This document shows positions 12,926 to 23,572 of a stretch of DNA of 64,000 nucleotides, piece after piece (position 1 is the stretch's first letter; each line of letters begins with the position of its first letter). Made by a program: the position numbers and the translations under genes. The notes beneath the pieces are model-generated. The model saw nothing but the letters and a program-made list of their open reading frames with translations. It had not been told where the DNA came from and did no database searches. The stretch comes from Siphonodentalium dalli. Its lineage: Eukaryota > Mollusca > Scaphopoda > Gadilida > Siphonodentaliidae. The stretch lies in contig CP136064.1 in NCBI GenBank assembly GCA_032622095.1, positions 278,775,614-278,839,613 on the forward strand, written 5' to 3'.

Positions 12926-13021
12926 GATAATATTCTCAGCGTCGGGAAATCGGAAAAGAATAGACTCGGGCAAGCCCTCGTCTATTCTTTTACCGAATTC
13001 CCTCTGCTTCGAACATTATCC
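12926..13021. repeat. Imperfect 96-bp hairpin
   Basis: The core is AAAAGAATAGACTCGGGC and CCCTCGTCTATTCTTTT. Pairing continues outward through GGGAA..TCGG to GATAAT. It may be a tiny foldback MITE; no target duplication is visible. Confidence 0.55.
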
Positions 13022-13117
13022 TTTACAGAAATATGGTGTTTGGAATTACAGTCTCATTAATATTTTCACCATTGCGGCATGGTCAGAAGACCGAGAATGT
13101 GAGGGGTTGTATATCTA

Positions 13118-13177
13118 TCTCATATATATTTTGAAGACCTCTGTCTGTATGTATGTTTGTTTGTTTGTTTGTTTGTT

Positions 13178-13209
<32 letters not shown>

Positions 13210-13690
13210 ATTAATACAAATCTACGATTCTCGACCGATCGGGACGAAACTTGGTACGTGTGTGTAGTTTGACCAGGCGGTGAACGTTGTCGTATTGGCG
13301 AGCCCGTGCGGCGCCCGCTTCGCGCATGCGCAGACGAGATCTCGGAAACGGGTGGAGCTATCGACTTGAAATTTGCTATGTGAATGTATCTTGCCCCGGA
13401 TACGAATTTTATCGGGTCGCCGAGCCCGTGCGACACCAGCTTCGCGCATGCGCAGACGAGATCTCGGAAACGGGTGGAGCTATCGACTTGAAATTTGCTA
13501 TGTGAATGTATCTTGGCCCGAATACGAATTTTATCGGGTCGCCGAGCCCATGCGACGCCAGCTTCGCGCATGCGCAGACCAGATCTCGGAAACGGGTAGA
13601 GCTATCGACTTGAAATTTCGGGCTGGGTAGAGCTATCGACTTGAAATTTGGTTTTTGAATAGCCCGTACAACGTCGGGCTCATCGGCTAG
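13118..13690 (+). mobile_element. Helitron-like non-autonomous element A
   Basis: The 5' end is TCTCATATATATTTTGAAG, preceded by A. It is followed by a TTTG/TCTG microsatellite, then tandem copies of a 122-bp unit (the TTCGCGCATGCGCAG anchor at 13319, 13441 and 13563). The 3' end has a short hairpin (AGCCCG..CGGGCT), then CATCGGCTAG. A TC start, a hairpin about 10 bp before a CTAG end, no terminal inverted repeats and no target duplication are Helitron hallmarks. Microsatellite plus tandem core resembles bivalve pearl/HINE elements. No Rep/helicase gene is present. Confidence 0.75.
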
Positions 13691-14207
13691 TCTCATATAT
13701 ATTTTGAAGACCTCTGTCTGTCTGTCTGTTTGTTTGTCTGTCTGTCATTAATACAAATCTACGATTCTCGACCGATCGGGACGAAACTTGGTACGTGTGT
13801 GTAGTTTGACCAGGCGGTCGTCATTGTCGTATTGGCGAGCCCGTGCGACGCCCGTGCAGCGCATGCGCAGACGAGATCTCGGAAACGGGTGGAGCTATCG
13901 ACTTGAAATTTGGTATGTGAATGTATCTTGCCCCGGATACGAATTTTATCGGGTCGCCGAGCCCGTGCGACGCCAGCTTCGCGCATGCGCAGACGAGATC
14001 TCGGAAACGGGTGGAGCTATCGACTTGAAATTTGGTATGTGAATGTATCTTGCCCCGGATACGAATTTTATCGGGTCGCCGAGCCCGTGCGCAGACCAGA
14101 TCTCGGAAACGGGTGGAGCAATCGACTTGAAATTTGGTTTTTGAATAGCTATCGACTTGAAATTTGGTTTTTGAATAGCTCGGACAACGTCGGGATCATC
14201 GGCTAGT
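13691..14207 (+). mobile_element. Helitron-like non-autonomous element B
   Basis: It starts directly after element A's CTAG with the same TCTCATATATATTTT end, a TCTG microsatellite and further copies of the 122-bp core (GCGCATGCGCAGAC anchors near 13860 and 13980, with a shortened one near 14090). It ends with a hairpin (GCTCGG..CGGGATC) and CATCGGCTAG. A and B are close relatives; the last unit carries a small duplication of ATCGACTTGAAATTTGGTTT. Confidence 0.75.
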
Positions 14208-14944
14208 CTCATATATATTTTGAAGACCTCTGTCTGTGAAGATCTGTGTGTGTGTGTGTGTCTGTCTGTCTGTAATCGATGGACTCGAAAACGGCCGAGC
14301 CGATTTCGATGAAACTTGGTATGTGGGGGTATTTTCGGCCGGAGAGTGACATAGGCCTATTAATTTGCCCGTGCGACGTGGCCTTGACCTTGAAATCGGG
14401 TAATTTCAAGGTCAAACGCCCGAATATCACGGGATTTCGATGAAACTTGGTATGTGGGGGTACCTTCGGTCGGGGAGTGGCATAAACCTATTAATTTGCC
14501 CGTGCGACGTGACCTTGACCTTGAACTTGGGTCATTTCAAGGTCAAACGCCCGAATATAACGAGATTTCGATGAAACTTGGTATGTGTGGGTACTTTCGG
14601 CTGGGGAGTCTCATAAGCCTATTCATTTGCCCGTGCGGTCAATTCAAGGTCAAATCGCGAATTTTGATGGGATTTCGACGAAATTTGATACGTGGGATTA
14701 CTTTTGTCCACTGAGTGTTTTGGGCGGGTCGAGTCGTGACCCCGACCTGACCTTGACCTTCAAAATGATCAATTCGAGGTCAAATCGGGTTAAACCGGAT
14801 GGATTTTGACGGGTACTTTTGTCGGGTACTTTTGTCCGGGCAGTGTTTTGGACGGGTCACCTGACCCACCTGACCCACCTGACCTTGGCCTTCAAAATGG
14901 ACAATTCAAGGTCAAAGCCCGGACGAAGTCGGGTTACCTTCTAG
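14208..14944 (+). mobile_element. Helitron-like non-autonomous element C
   Basis: The 5' end is identical to A and B and is followed by a TG/TCTG microsatellite. The core has a different repeat of about 132 bp, with GATTTCGATGAAACTTGG near 14304, 14437 and 14569. Each unit carries TGACCTTGACCTT and TTCAAGGTCAAA. The 3' end has a CCCGGACGAAGTCGGG hairpin followed by TTACCTTCTAG. The element is thus a chimera: the 5' end of the A/B family on a different core. Confidence 0.75.
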
Positions 14945-15533
14945 TCTATTATATATTTTGGAAGATATGTGTCTGTGTGTGTCTGTGTGTGTGTGTCTGT
15001 CTGTAATCGATGGACTCGAAAATGGCCCAGCCGATTTCGATGAAACTTGGTATGTGGGGGTGTTTTCGTCCGTGCGACGTCACCTTGACCTTGAAATCGG
15101 GTCATTTCAAGGTCAAACGCCCGAATATCACGGGATTTCGATGAAACTTGGTATGTGGGGGTACTTTCTTATGGCGAGTCTCATATTCATATTCATTTGC
15201 CCGTGCGACGTGACCTTGACCTTAAAATCTGGTAACTTCAAGGTCAAATCGCCAATTTTGATGGGATTTCGACGAAATTTGATACGTGGGGTTACTTTTG
15301 TCCACTGATTGTTTTGGACGGTTCCAATCGTGACCCCGACCAGACCTTGACCTTCAAAATGATCAATTCAAGGTCAAATCGGGTAAAACCGGATGGATTT
15401 CGACGGGCACGTTTGTCGGGTTCTTTTGTCCGGGCAGTGTTTTGGACTGGTCAAATCGTGACCCCACTTGACCATGACCTTCAAAATGGACAATTCAAGG
15501 TCAAAGCCCGGACGAAGTCGGGTCACCTTCTAG
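14945..15533 (+). mobile_element. Helitron-like non-autonomous element D
   Basis: It begins TCTATTATATATTTTGG directly after C's CTAG, then a TG/TCTG microsatellite and the same 132-bp core family. It ends with the CCCGGACGAAGTCGGG hairpin, CACCTTCTAG. It is very similar to C in the core and 3' end. Confidence 0.75.
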
Positions 15534-16052
15534 TCTACTATATAATTTGAGACTTCCGTATATATGTGGGTACTTCATAGAATCTAAAACGCGTGTAGGA
15601 ACGGGCATCCCCACGGCAATGTCGGCTTATAAGACGTCTTTACTACACATGACAACCGGGTCTCTTCTATATATGTACCAAAATGACGCCGCATTGGTGA
15701 CTGGGAAATTCCAAGGAATGCCGATTGAGCTCAAACTTGCTACCTACGGGAAGTGTCATATATATGAGTATGTCCTTTATAGACTCGAACCGATTGAGCT
15801 CAAACTTGCTAAATACGGGAAGTGTCATGGACGGGTTCATTGAAAACAAAAAAAAGGGTAAAATTGAAAAACAAAATTAAAAAGGCACAATTAACTCATT
15901 GAAAAACCAAAACATCGCGTAAAATTTAAAAACAAAAACAAAAAAATTAACTCATTGAAAAACAAAAAATTAAATTAATTAAAAAAATTAATTAAAACTT
16001 AAAAATTGTCCCGTTTCTGACTATTGCCACCAGTGGCGGGCTAACCTGCTAG
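15534..16052 (+). mobile_element. Helitron-like non-autonomous element E
   Basis: It starts TCTACTATATAATTTGAG directly after D. Inside are two copies of a segment containing CCGATTGAGCTCAAACTTGC (15722 and 15790). An A-rich low-complexity stretch (15842-16010) follows. It ends with a GCCACCAGTGGC hairpin and CTAACCTGCTAG, then T. The ends fit the A-D pattern but the interior is unrelated, so it is the least certain of the five. Confidence 0.6.
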
Positions 16053-18836
16053 TAATATATACACGGTGAGTATCATATAGATTAAATTAAATTTCATGCA
16101 TATTATTATTACTACTATTCAGGCAATTTCAGGGGGGGGGGGTCAGGTGACCAAACCTGTATGGGGACCTCCAAGCAAATCTCCACAGCATAAGTTATAT
16201 ATGAAGCAGTTATCTGTGACGTAAATCAGAAGTATCTTCAAACATACTTTACATTTAACTGATGGATTGGGTTTGGTAAAATATCTTTTTTGCTATAAAT
16301 TTATGGAGATTTTTCCCTGGATTTGCAACATTTGACAAAAATTCAGAATAATTACACCAGCTTTCTAATGCTATAATGGTACATCGACCCGACTTCCTGA
16401 TAAATTGTGTATTATTTCCAATACCACACAACATCACAATCAGAACATTTTGAAACTCTGTAAACCTTGCCGCAGAGGCTCGCACAGAGGTGCCCACCCG
16501 ACAATGGCCACCCAACCGCCTCCCCAAATACCTACAATAATATTAAATACATTCATATCTGAGAGTGACATTAGATAAATGAAATCCCATAATTTATTAA
16601 CCTCATACTAGTATATCTATCATCGGTATCACTAATTATTATTACATATTTTTTATAATAATATATCAAAGACAGAATTTATTTAGTTTAATTTTGTTAT
16701 CTGAGTTCAATTTTACATTTAGATTTAAATTTGGGATTGGTTGGTTGACTGCACCTCATATGAGTTCTCTTTAACGGATCTGGCAGATTGGTTTTATCCA
16801 TGACCATTGAACATAAGTTGAAATTGTTCATGTTTTCTAAGATAGTAATTAGAATCAAATAATACTGATTAGAAATGGACAATTCATTCAATTGCTTGTA
16901 TTAAATTAGAATTCATTTTATTTGTTTTTCAGTTAATGACACATCGAATAGTCACTTAGAATAGTTTATTTCATAAGTTTTCATAAGAAGACCAGTCAGT
17001 TCACCAATCTCCCCAGTTCCCCAGAATTGAGGCTGTTGGGCTTTAGATCTATTTTTAATGTTTACAGATTAATTACTACATGTATGACAATGCACAAAAA
17101 GGATTCGTGTATTGTGTTAAAGTGACACACACACAATATCTGAGAGGCATGTGTATGCACCAATGCTGACTTAGTTAACCAGGTCTCCTTGTTTGGTCTC
17201 ATATTTTACGGTACATGTATATAATAAATTTTATACGTTTGATATTCATATATTTGTGGGAAAAAAACTAAAATTGTGGAACACCAGTATACATTCCATA
17301 TCCCATACACTCAGTAGGTTGCACTTTTAGTCTGACACATTAATACTTTGTAGTAGCATATTTGGTTAATTATCTTATGTGACAATGAGTCATTTGAGAT
17401 TTGGGTAAACAATATATACTTATAATCATAATATTTTTAATTTAAAGTTACCCTTAAACCTTAATATTCAATATATACATCATTTATATGACCTACATAG
17501 TACTCATACATTTATACAATTTTGTATTCTGTCTCTTATACATGTAACTCAATTTTTACAAGTATTTCACTCATACATAAGAATTTAATTGGTCAAATTT
17601 ATTATTCCATCTAATTTAATTAGACAAATTTCAGTATTTCCGCTCCGCACCACCAGTTTTTATACACATTTTTGCAGTGGACTTACACTGCATGGGAATG
17701 GTTGTGACATTCCCAGTTTGTCATCTAGTTTGACCTCTCTGATTGAGGCCGAAATGCCAGAAGCAAAAGACAATATGTTAAATTGTTAACTTCTGACGAT
17801 TATTCATTTGGACATGGCTACCCAGAGGTAGTTGAGAGGGCTATCCTGTGACCAAGTTATAGGTGGGTGAATCATCCTCGGCTCGATTCATAATTTCCAT
17901 TTACCAGTTATTTCATTTATCAATTGCCCTTTCCCCAATATTAAAATTCATTTTCCCCACCTCTCCCATAATTAGTCGCAGGACATCCCTCTTTAGATTT
18001 TTGGACATCTCAACTACATCTGGTCTTAGATGCTCTGATAGTCTGATTGGTTTCAACTTTATATGGATAGTTTAACCCAGCAGTATATGCAATAAAATGT
18101 GAATTAGAAATTGGACATAATTGTACATAGGACTTTGTGTAGTAATACTTGCACATACATATCATGTTGTACAATCAGGGTAACACATAGTTTACAATAT
18201 GTAGTATATAAAATATGAAATAGACATTGGACGTACTAGTATTTGTACATATGTATGTGTGAAGTAATACTTACACAATGCATATAAATGTCATGTTGTC
18301 TACGGGAGTAAATACATAATATAGTATAAATATAACACATGCATGTATATTTTTTATGCATGCACTGTCTACTGGGAAGATGTATTATCCATGGATTGGT
18401 TTGAGAGAACTTGTACAGATTAGCTGTAGCTCAGCCTGTTTACTTCTTTTATGAGTTTTACCACTAATCGTAATTTGCTTATATCTTGATTGAAATCACA
18501 CACATACTACCCGCTGTCAGTTTAAAAAACAAACTAAACCACGTTACATCATAATTAGGAAATGATCAGACAGAAATGATTTAAACGTGTACTTAATATA
18601 ATTGTTCTCGCAAAGAGATTAATATTGTTCAATCCAGTTAACATTTCGACTAACCTATGGCAATTACGTCACACACCCAACAAGGAATTAACTATGATAG
18701 TATTTTGAGTTGTAAGTTGTAGATTCTTGAGGAAATTATCATAATTTTATAAATGTTATTTCTAAATTATAACCTACAACGAAGGCCGCCTGTCCCTTTA
18801 AGTTCTGGTTCATGCACTGTTCTTAAGTTAAAAAAA
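16053..18836. other. Gene-free AT-rich stretch
   Basis: No recognised gene. A run of G lies at about 16131-16142. An imperfect duplication of about 120 bp spans 18086-18330 (paired ATTGGACATA / ATTGGACGTA and CATGTTGT motifs). All frames are short. Confidence 0.45.
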
Positions 18837-19025
18837 TTTAATCCGATCAGACGCTCCTAAATTACTATTTTTTTGGCTTCGGGGGTAAAACATATTTGAT
18901 TCGAGTCGAGGAACCACCCATCAAAGCTCAGAGTGATCATATATCGATTTTTTAAGTTTGTTATCTCTCGATTTCTGCAGTAATAAGTGACCCAGAAACA
19001 CGTGATCAAACGGACGGTCTTGCGA
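18837..19025 (+). mobile_element. Degenerate half copy of TTAA family 1
   Basis: AATCCGATCAGACGC, CCTAAATTACTATTT and TTTGGCTTCGGGG, then GATTCGAGTCGAGGAACC and AGCTCAGAGTGATCA, follow the left arm of the 8981-9433 element in order. The internal CCCAGAAACACG and GACGGTCT segments continue the match. I see no matching right end within the next few hundred bases. Confidence 0.65.
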
Positions 19026-19402
19026 ATGAAGATGGATAGCCTAAACTTAAGAGGTAATAATAACTGACGGCATGCACTAATATGTATGTCATGTATTCGA
19101 TCTATTATAAATGTAAACTTTCGACCTATATCTTCAGTCTCTCGCCAAACTAACAGATGTTTTTTGTTTTTTGTTTTTTTGCACTTGACCACTATACTTA
19201 TTCAAGATGGATTCCATGCACTTACATCAGAGATATCGTCACATCACAGTGTCGGCACCCATCTGTCTATACTGCATTCGAGAAAGGAAATTTTACTGTG
19301 GGAAAGAAACACACGCATTCTCTCAAATATCCATTGACCAGGCCCACGTGAGTTCTTTAAAGAGTGATATTCACTTATTTTCGAGACTGTATGTCGCTTT
19401 TT
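19026..19402. other. Gene-free spacer
   Basis: Overlapping plus-strand frames at 19086-19404 share no recognisable domain. A TTTTTTGTTTTTTG low-complexity run lies near 19160. Confidence 0.35.
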
Positions 19403-20990
19403 AGCTCACCTGAGACGAAGTCTCCGGTGGAGCTATAGTCATCACTCATCGTCCGTCGTCCGTCCGTCCGTCCGTCTGTCCATCCGTCCGTCAACAATTC
19501 TTTGAACATCTTCTCCTCTGAAACCGGAAGACCGAATTGGTTCATATTTGGTGTGGATGTTCCCTAGGTGACTCTCATTCAGATTTGTTCAAATGAGGTC
19601 ACTGGGTCAAATAGTTCGAAGCCAGGGCCATAACTCTATTCCTCCATAGTAATACTTACAACGACTTCTTGTTCAGAACCATTGGGCCGATTTAGGTAAT
19701 ATTTGGTATGGAGTGTCCTTGGGTGACTGTTGTTCAGATTTGTTCAAATGAGGTCACCCGGTCAATTAGTTGAGAAACCAGGGCCATAACTCATAGTAAT
19801 TCTTACAATGACTTCTTCTAAAAAAATATTTGGCCGATTTAGCTTATATTTGGTACAGAGAGACCTTGGGTGACTGGGGTTCAGATTTGTTCAAATGGGG
19901 TCACTGGGTCAAATAGGGGCAGAGCCAGGGACATAACTCTAAAAAAAATATAACATTTTTGCATTTTGACCTTTGATTTTTTTTAGACATATCACAGCTA
20001 CCCAACCACACCCTCCCCCACCCCACCTCATGTCCCTGCCACACCATACTGTATCATACCATGTTATCTCTTCCTTGTTCACCCCATCAAAATTCTTGTT
20101 TTGATCACAGCTGTAGGAGTATCAAAAAGCTGTGTGTGCAGTCGTTAAAACCTAATTATCTATGTCAACACCTCTCAGACACTGGTAGCTGATGGCTTGG
20201 TGAATGGAATATAATTCTCAGAATGCACTTGCTCTCGAGGTCATGGGAATTTTGTTAAGCTAATGTAGTCAAATAAATATTGTATGTCATATTCTCACAG
20301 GGATGTCCCCACAGTGTTGGGGGGGGGGGGTGACTGACATATTTGTTCAATGAAATGTAAATTTGAAGCTCTTATGAGAAGAAGCTGTAGTCATCACTTC
20401 TCATCTGTTACCTGTTCATCTGTCTGTCCGTCCATCTATCTGCCAACAATTCTTTGAACATCTTCTCTAGGTCATGAGACTGAATGGGTTCATATTTGGT
20501 GTGGATGTTCCCTAGGTGACTCGCATTCAGATTTGTTCAAATGAGGTCACTCTGTCAAATGGTTGTGACGCCAGGGCCATAACTCTTGCCCTCCATAGTA
20601 ATTCTTAAAAACGACTTCTCGTGTACCATCAGGTTGAATTGGTTCATATTTGGTATGAAGGGTCCTTTTGTGACTGTAGTTCAGATTTTTTCAAATGGGG
20701 TCATCCTGGTCAAATAGGGGCCAAGCAAAGGACAGTTTTCCTCTTAATATGCTTCCTTTACACGGACCGTCAGGTTTATTTTACTGATATTTAGTATGAA
20801 GGGTTCTTTGGTGTCTGGGATTCAAATTTATGCAGATGGGGTCACCAGGTTAAATAGGGCGGGACCAGTGACATAACTGTATGTCGCTATAGTAATACTT
20901 ATGTCTTCTCAAGGGAGGTTGGACCATATAGTATCGAGGATCCTTTAGTGACTGAGATTCAGATCTGTTAACATGAGGTCAACCCGTTAA
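19403..20990 (+). repeat. Molluscan-type dispersed repeat, two tandem-like copies
   Basis: It begins with a hairpin (AGCTCACC..GAGAC..GTCTC..GGTGGAGCT), followed by TAGTCATC and a CCGT/CCGTCTGT-rich run. A long non-coding body follows (ATTTGGTGTGGATGTTCC, TTCAAATGAGGTCAC, CAGGGCCATAACTC). The body recurs three to four times with divergence, and a second head (GAAGCTGTAGTCATC plus GTCCGTCCATC) lies near 20375. I recognise this repeat style from bivalve and gastropod genomes. Read on the other strand, the hairpin followed by GAGCTA could be a Helitron-like 3' end, but that is speculative. Confidence 0.65.
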
Positions 20991-22834
20991 GAAATGACGG
21001 GAGTATGGGGATCATTAAAATACAAAATTCATTAAAACGTCTACCTTGGAACTACCTGACTGATTAATCTGACATACATATAGTGTTTTTGGGTCCATGG
21101 ATAATTGGGCTTTAATCATGTCTAAATGGTTTTATATAAAGCGCTTGTGAGATTGAAAATTTCCAACAATTGAGGAAGTTTGAGATGTCGGTTGTGAAAT
21201 TTCAACCTATGACTTGGGAGTCTGGGCCCCGGGCGAGAGGGGACTTCTTGAGCTGGAGGAGGGGGTGATCACTAGTGTACAGTTGGTAGTTTCTAGTTAG
21301 ATTTGGTAATTTCAAGGTAAATTTTGTAGATTTGGTAATTTGATATTCACTGATCTACATTCATGAAGCCTCTCTAGCCACATATCCTGTTTAGATCTAC
21401 TTCTTTTAAAGTGATTATGAAAAGTTCTGACTGTTGTGGTCTCCAAAGTCCCAGTCTTATCAGTCTTTGCAGTCTGGTGAGCGACCCCACAGTCTTTGAC
21501 TGTCTTGTTCAAGTTCGTGACGGGGATTTACTGACTTCTTTTCTCACGGGAATCATACCCATCATCTCTCTTTGAAGTTGCAAAGTTAAGATGCATTTCT
21601 AAATGTGATATTGTCAAGTGTCTAGAAGCATCGGTGATAGAACATCAGACAGCGGATGTCTCGGTGCTTGATAGCTTGGCCATGGCTAACAGCAGCAGAC
21701 ATGTATGTGAGTAATTAGTGATTAGAAGTACAAGTAAAGAAGATGCATGCATCAGATCGCCCATGAATTATTTTACAAAAAAATAGTCACATACATGGGG
21801 GAAATGTTATAAAGTTAATATTAGAAATTCATATATACGCATCAACCAGAATACAGGGCCGCTAAACTCAGTCACGTGATGGGTAACGAAACACTCATAA
21901 CAAATCGCTAATTCTCGCTTCCGATGCTTATTTCTAGAAAACAACACATATTCTTGTTGTGAAATATTAGCGAATGAAGAACTACATATTTCTTGTGTCC
22001 ATTGAACAAAACCGCTTTTAGAAATATAGTCCCGTATAAAGCTGATGCCTCGCACAAATTTCAATCTCTTACATTTCACCCATTTTCGTGCTGGTGGATT
22101 TTATTGATAACGCCAACACATTTATCCCAATTTCACCAGTAAGAAGCATTAGAGCTTTATTTAGAGCATTTGTCCATCCGGTATCATAGTCAAAATTTGA
22201 GAAACATATTTCTGCATGGTTTTCAAAATATATCTTGAAATTTTGCAATATTGGTAACGCTCGAACAACAGACGAGGCATGATAACGCCCGCACAGTAAT
22301 ATCAAATAGCTATATTCATATGGAACGAAGCCGAGAACGCCTACGAGCAATGAATAATTATACCATCGGACAATATTGCAGGGATATGGTCCTACATATA
22401 TGGAACATGATATCTTTACGATCTACCGTATTATATATTTACAATAAAAACAAGGAACGAATTCCCCCGTTACAATCACAAATAATTTGTGGAACGTGTC
22501 ATTATCAGAGCTGTGTGAAACCAGTTTTATCCACCTCCCCCTCTCTACTATACGTCAGTTAAACCACGCCTTTATCCGTCTACTAGGCGGATAAAGCAAT
22601 CTCCACTAGACAGATAAACTGAAAATGATGCAAATGAAGAGGTCACGGAACTTTGGGGAGTTGACCTCCGACAGTTGGCTCTGACGTCATTTAACTGACC
22701 AATGCTATTGCTTCGGTTACTACAGAGCGTCCTTAGAAACCCGATAAAATGAAAAGTTTTACTGAGAAAAAATGTCATTGCATCCCCAATAAATTGCTAA
22801 TCTCATATTTCATGCAGACGATATGACCACTCAT
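20991..22834. other. Gene-free stretch
   Basis: No recognised gene. Frames of about 90-100 codons at 21807-22079 (-), 22069-22350 (-) and 22251-22562 (+) have no domain I recognise and overlap each other on opposite strands. A small hairpin (TTTATCCG..CGGATAAA) lies at about 22570-22594. AGATGCATGCATCAG near 21740 recurs near 49802. Confidence 0.4.
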
Positions 22835-22916
22835 GCTAATGGGGTCGTTGTGGTAATTTTATATACATAGATGCACACCGTGTGCATTTATGTATACATA
22901 AATGCACACCAGTCTC
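22835..22916. repeat. Left copy of an 82-bp inverted repeat pair
   Basis: GCTAATGGGGTCGTTGT...ACCAGTCTC matches the reverse complement of 25889-25968 with small gaps. It contains a 28-bp palindrome around ATTTATGTATACATAAAT and a GCACACCGTGTGC palindrome. The pair flanks the LINE remnant; the right copy abuts the Crypton reading frame. Confidence 0.75.
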
Positions 22917-23328
22917 GCGTAGTGTCATGTGACAGGGGTCATTGTCATAATGTGTTCTACATAAATGCACACGTTTTGATATTTTTTGTAACTTCATTTT
23001 CTTCCGTTCATCGACCAAACAACCATGCAGTTCTTCCCGTCCCTGTTTAATACTAAACAAAATATGCGACCGATGACCAATCTTATTGCAGTTTCGATAA
23101 TTGTGATAAAAGAATGCCTTTATCAGAACTTCGGAAGAAAAATAGTTAACAACTATATATGCTTTATTCTCTGATCAAATGTGACTTGAGAAAACGAAAA
23201 TTATATACAAAATATGAATAGAACGAAGAAATTTTGAATGTACAAAATATACAACGACCTCTCGGGTGTCATAATCAGCATTATCAACATCGCTTTCATC
23301 ATCACCAGTTTCTTCCTCAAAATAATAG

Positions 23329-23329
<1 letters not shown>

Positions 23330-23368
<39 letters not shown>

Positions 23369-23400
23369 ATCATCATCATCATCATCATCACCACCACCAC
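23330..23400. repeat. ATC trinucleotide microsatellite
   Basis: About 70 bp of nearly pure CAT/ATC repeats ending in CACCACCAC. On the minus strand this is a GAT/ATG run about 170 bp past the LINE stop codon, where a LINE 3' tail microsatellite would be expected. The long His, Ile and Met frames across it are artefacts of the repeat. Confidence 0.85.
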
Positions 23401-23572
23401 GTGTAATCGTTGTCGTCGCGATCATATTCACCATAGCGTCGACGTTGATCATCGTCATTGTTATCATAGTCACCATGATCATAATATTCATAATATGGTC
23501 ACCACGTGCCGGCTTCAAAGTGGTTGTTAAAAACAATGGCAACAGTAGCGACTAAACAACAACAACAACGGA

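Noticed and set aside
13083-14212. Repeated Arg-rich frames up to 162 codons on both strands
   Set aside because: They come from the 122-bp core repeats of Helitron-like elements. Several frames are open at once and there is no start or codon pattern of a gene.
16131-16142. G-runs (also at 20319, 60879 and 61149) as G-quadruplexes
   Set aside because: They are single homopolymer tracts, not four spaced G-tracts, and homopolymer length is unreliable in sequencing.
23201-23555. Long frames rich in His, Ile, Met or Asp on both strands
   Set aside because: They are translations of the ATC/GAT microsatellite and flanks; all frames of such a repeat stay open.
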